Below, one piece after another: positions 5,884 to 6,247 of a stretch of DNA of 6,247 bases. The stretch comes from Dehalococcoidia bacterium CG2_30_46_9 (GTDB lineage Bacteria; Chloroflexota; Dehalococcoidia; GIF9; AB-539-J10): contig MNYE01000050.1 of the NCBI GenBank assembly GCA_001873005.1, forward strand, positions 1-6,247, written 5' to 3'. The notes under the pieces were generated by a model. It saw only the letters and a program-made list of their open reading frames with translations. It made no database searches and was not told the origin of the DNA. Position 1 is the stretch's first letter, and each line of letters begins with the position of its first letter. The translations under genes were made by a program, and so were the position numbers.

Positions 5884-6247
5884 CTTTTCTGAAACCCCCA
5901 ATAGCTTTTCTAGGACTAAAGTCTTTGGCTCCCTCTACTACCAGGGCAAGACTCATTAAAAAGTCGTCATGCCCCTCTAGAGGGTCAACGAAGAAATTCA
6001 TTGTCTGGTTGGGACGGTATTGTGCTTTTGCTCGCTCTAACTGGAACATCATCTCCTTATACTCCGGGCTGCCGTCCTGCTTATAGAGCTTTAATCGGGA
6101 ACTGTTGACGAACGACAACACCTCGAAAGCCAGAGTGGACTTGCTCTTCTGGGTGAATGTGAACGGCTTTATCTTGCTGCCGAGCTCCTTTCGTAGGAAA
6201 CTGGCTACTGGCTGGCCGATGCCGGTGGCGTCCACCGTTACACTCTG
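5876..6247 (-). CDS. terL: Terminase large subunit, C-terminal nuclease part (5' end outside window)
   Basis: This is the last 123 residues of a phage large terminase, the motor that cuts concatemeric DNA and pumps it into the procapsid. The reading frame is open to the right edge, so the ATPase domain lies outside the window. The visible part is the C-terminal half of the RNase H-like nuclease domain. Near the start, VDATGIGQPV (Asp at visible residue 6) matches the second acidic metal-binding strand of TerL nucleases. GHDDFLMSLALVV (residues 92-104) matches the last acidic motif followed by the closing helix. The first acidic residue is outside the window. A GTG at 6235-6233 could be mistaken for a start, but it lies inside the conserved motif and the frame continues upstream. 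The gene ends in TGA at 5878-5876 and overlaps the portal ATG by 8 bp, the usual terL-portal order. The assignment rests on these motifs and on the context. Confidence 0.9.
   Translation of the reverse strand, partial: QSVTVDATGIGQPVASFLRKELGSKIKPFTFTQKSKSTLAFEVLSFVNSSRLKLYKQDGSPEYKEMMFQLERAKAQYRPNQTMNFFVDPLEGHDDFLMSLALVVEGAKDFSPRKAIGGFRKDD

Noticed and set aside
5884..5901. TTG start adding six residues to the portal
   Set aside because: The ATG at 5883 is a better start and gives a normal overlap with the terL stop.

Overview
All coding lies on the minus strand, so the genes are read from the right edge to the left. The window is a compact piece of the packaging and head module of a tailed dsDNA virus or provirus (Caudoviricetes-like, HK97-fold lineage). 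The order is large terminase C-terminus, portal, a nucleotidyltransferase plus ATP-dependent DNA ligase fusion, a large protein joining LigD-type phosphoesterase domains to a head-maturation protease and scaffold, and the N-terminal part of the major capsid protein. The host cannot be fixed from the sequence. Strong GGAGG ribosome binding sites and moderate GC fit a bacterial host, or an archaeal one that uses Shine-Dalgarno signals. There are no tRNAs, integration genes or host genes. Whether this is a free virus or a provirus cannot be decided.

Layout: 6247-5876 is the end of TerL. 5883-4501 is an SPP1/gp6-type portal, overlapping TerL by 8 bp. 4514-3057 encodes an N-terminal Pol-beta-superfamily NTase domain followed by an ATP-dependent ligase core and OB-fold. 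3060-601 encodes an 819-residue protein, overlapping the ligase gene by the 4-bp ATGA. Its order is phosphoesterase domain, second degenerate phosphoesterase-like domain, two helical repeats, head protease domain and coiled-coil scaffold. After a 24-bp gap with a strong Shine-Dalgarno, 576-1 begins the major capsid protein, which carries a surface-type domain insertion cut by the window edge. There is essentially no non-coding DNA and no visible terminator, so this looks like one late operon with translational coupling.

The notable point is that a DNA-end repair set is built into the head genes. Bacterial LigD combines polymerase, ligase and 3'-phosphoesterase. Here a polymerase-superfamily NTase is fused to a ligase, and the phosphoesterase is fused to the protease/scaffold, in adjacent coupled genes. 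A perfect internal ribosome binding site and ATG (1851-1837) sits exactly between the phosphoesterase half and the protease half. It may yield a shorter protease-scaffold alongside the full-length fusion, or mark an old gene boundary. A plausible but unproven reading is that the repair domain is placed inside the procapsid and packaged with the genome.
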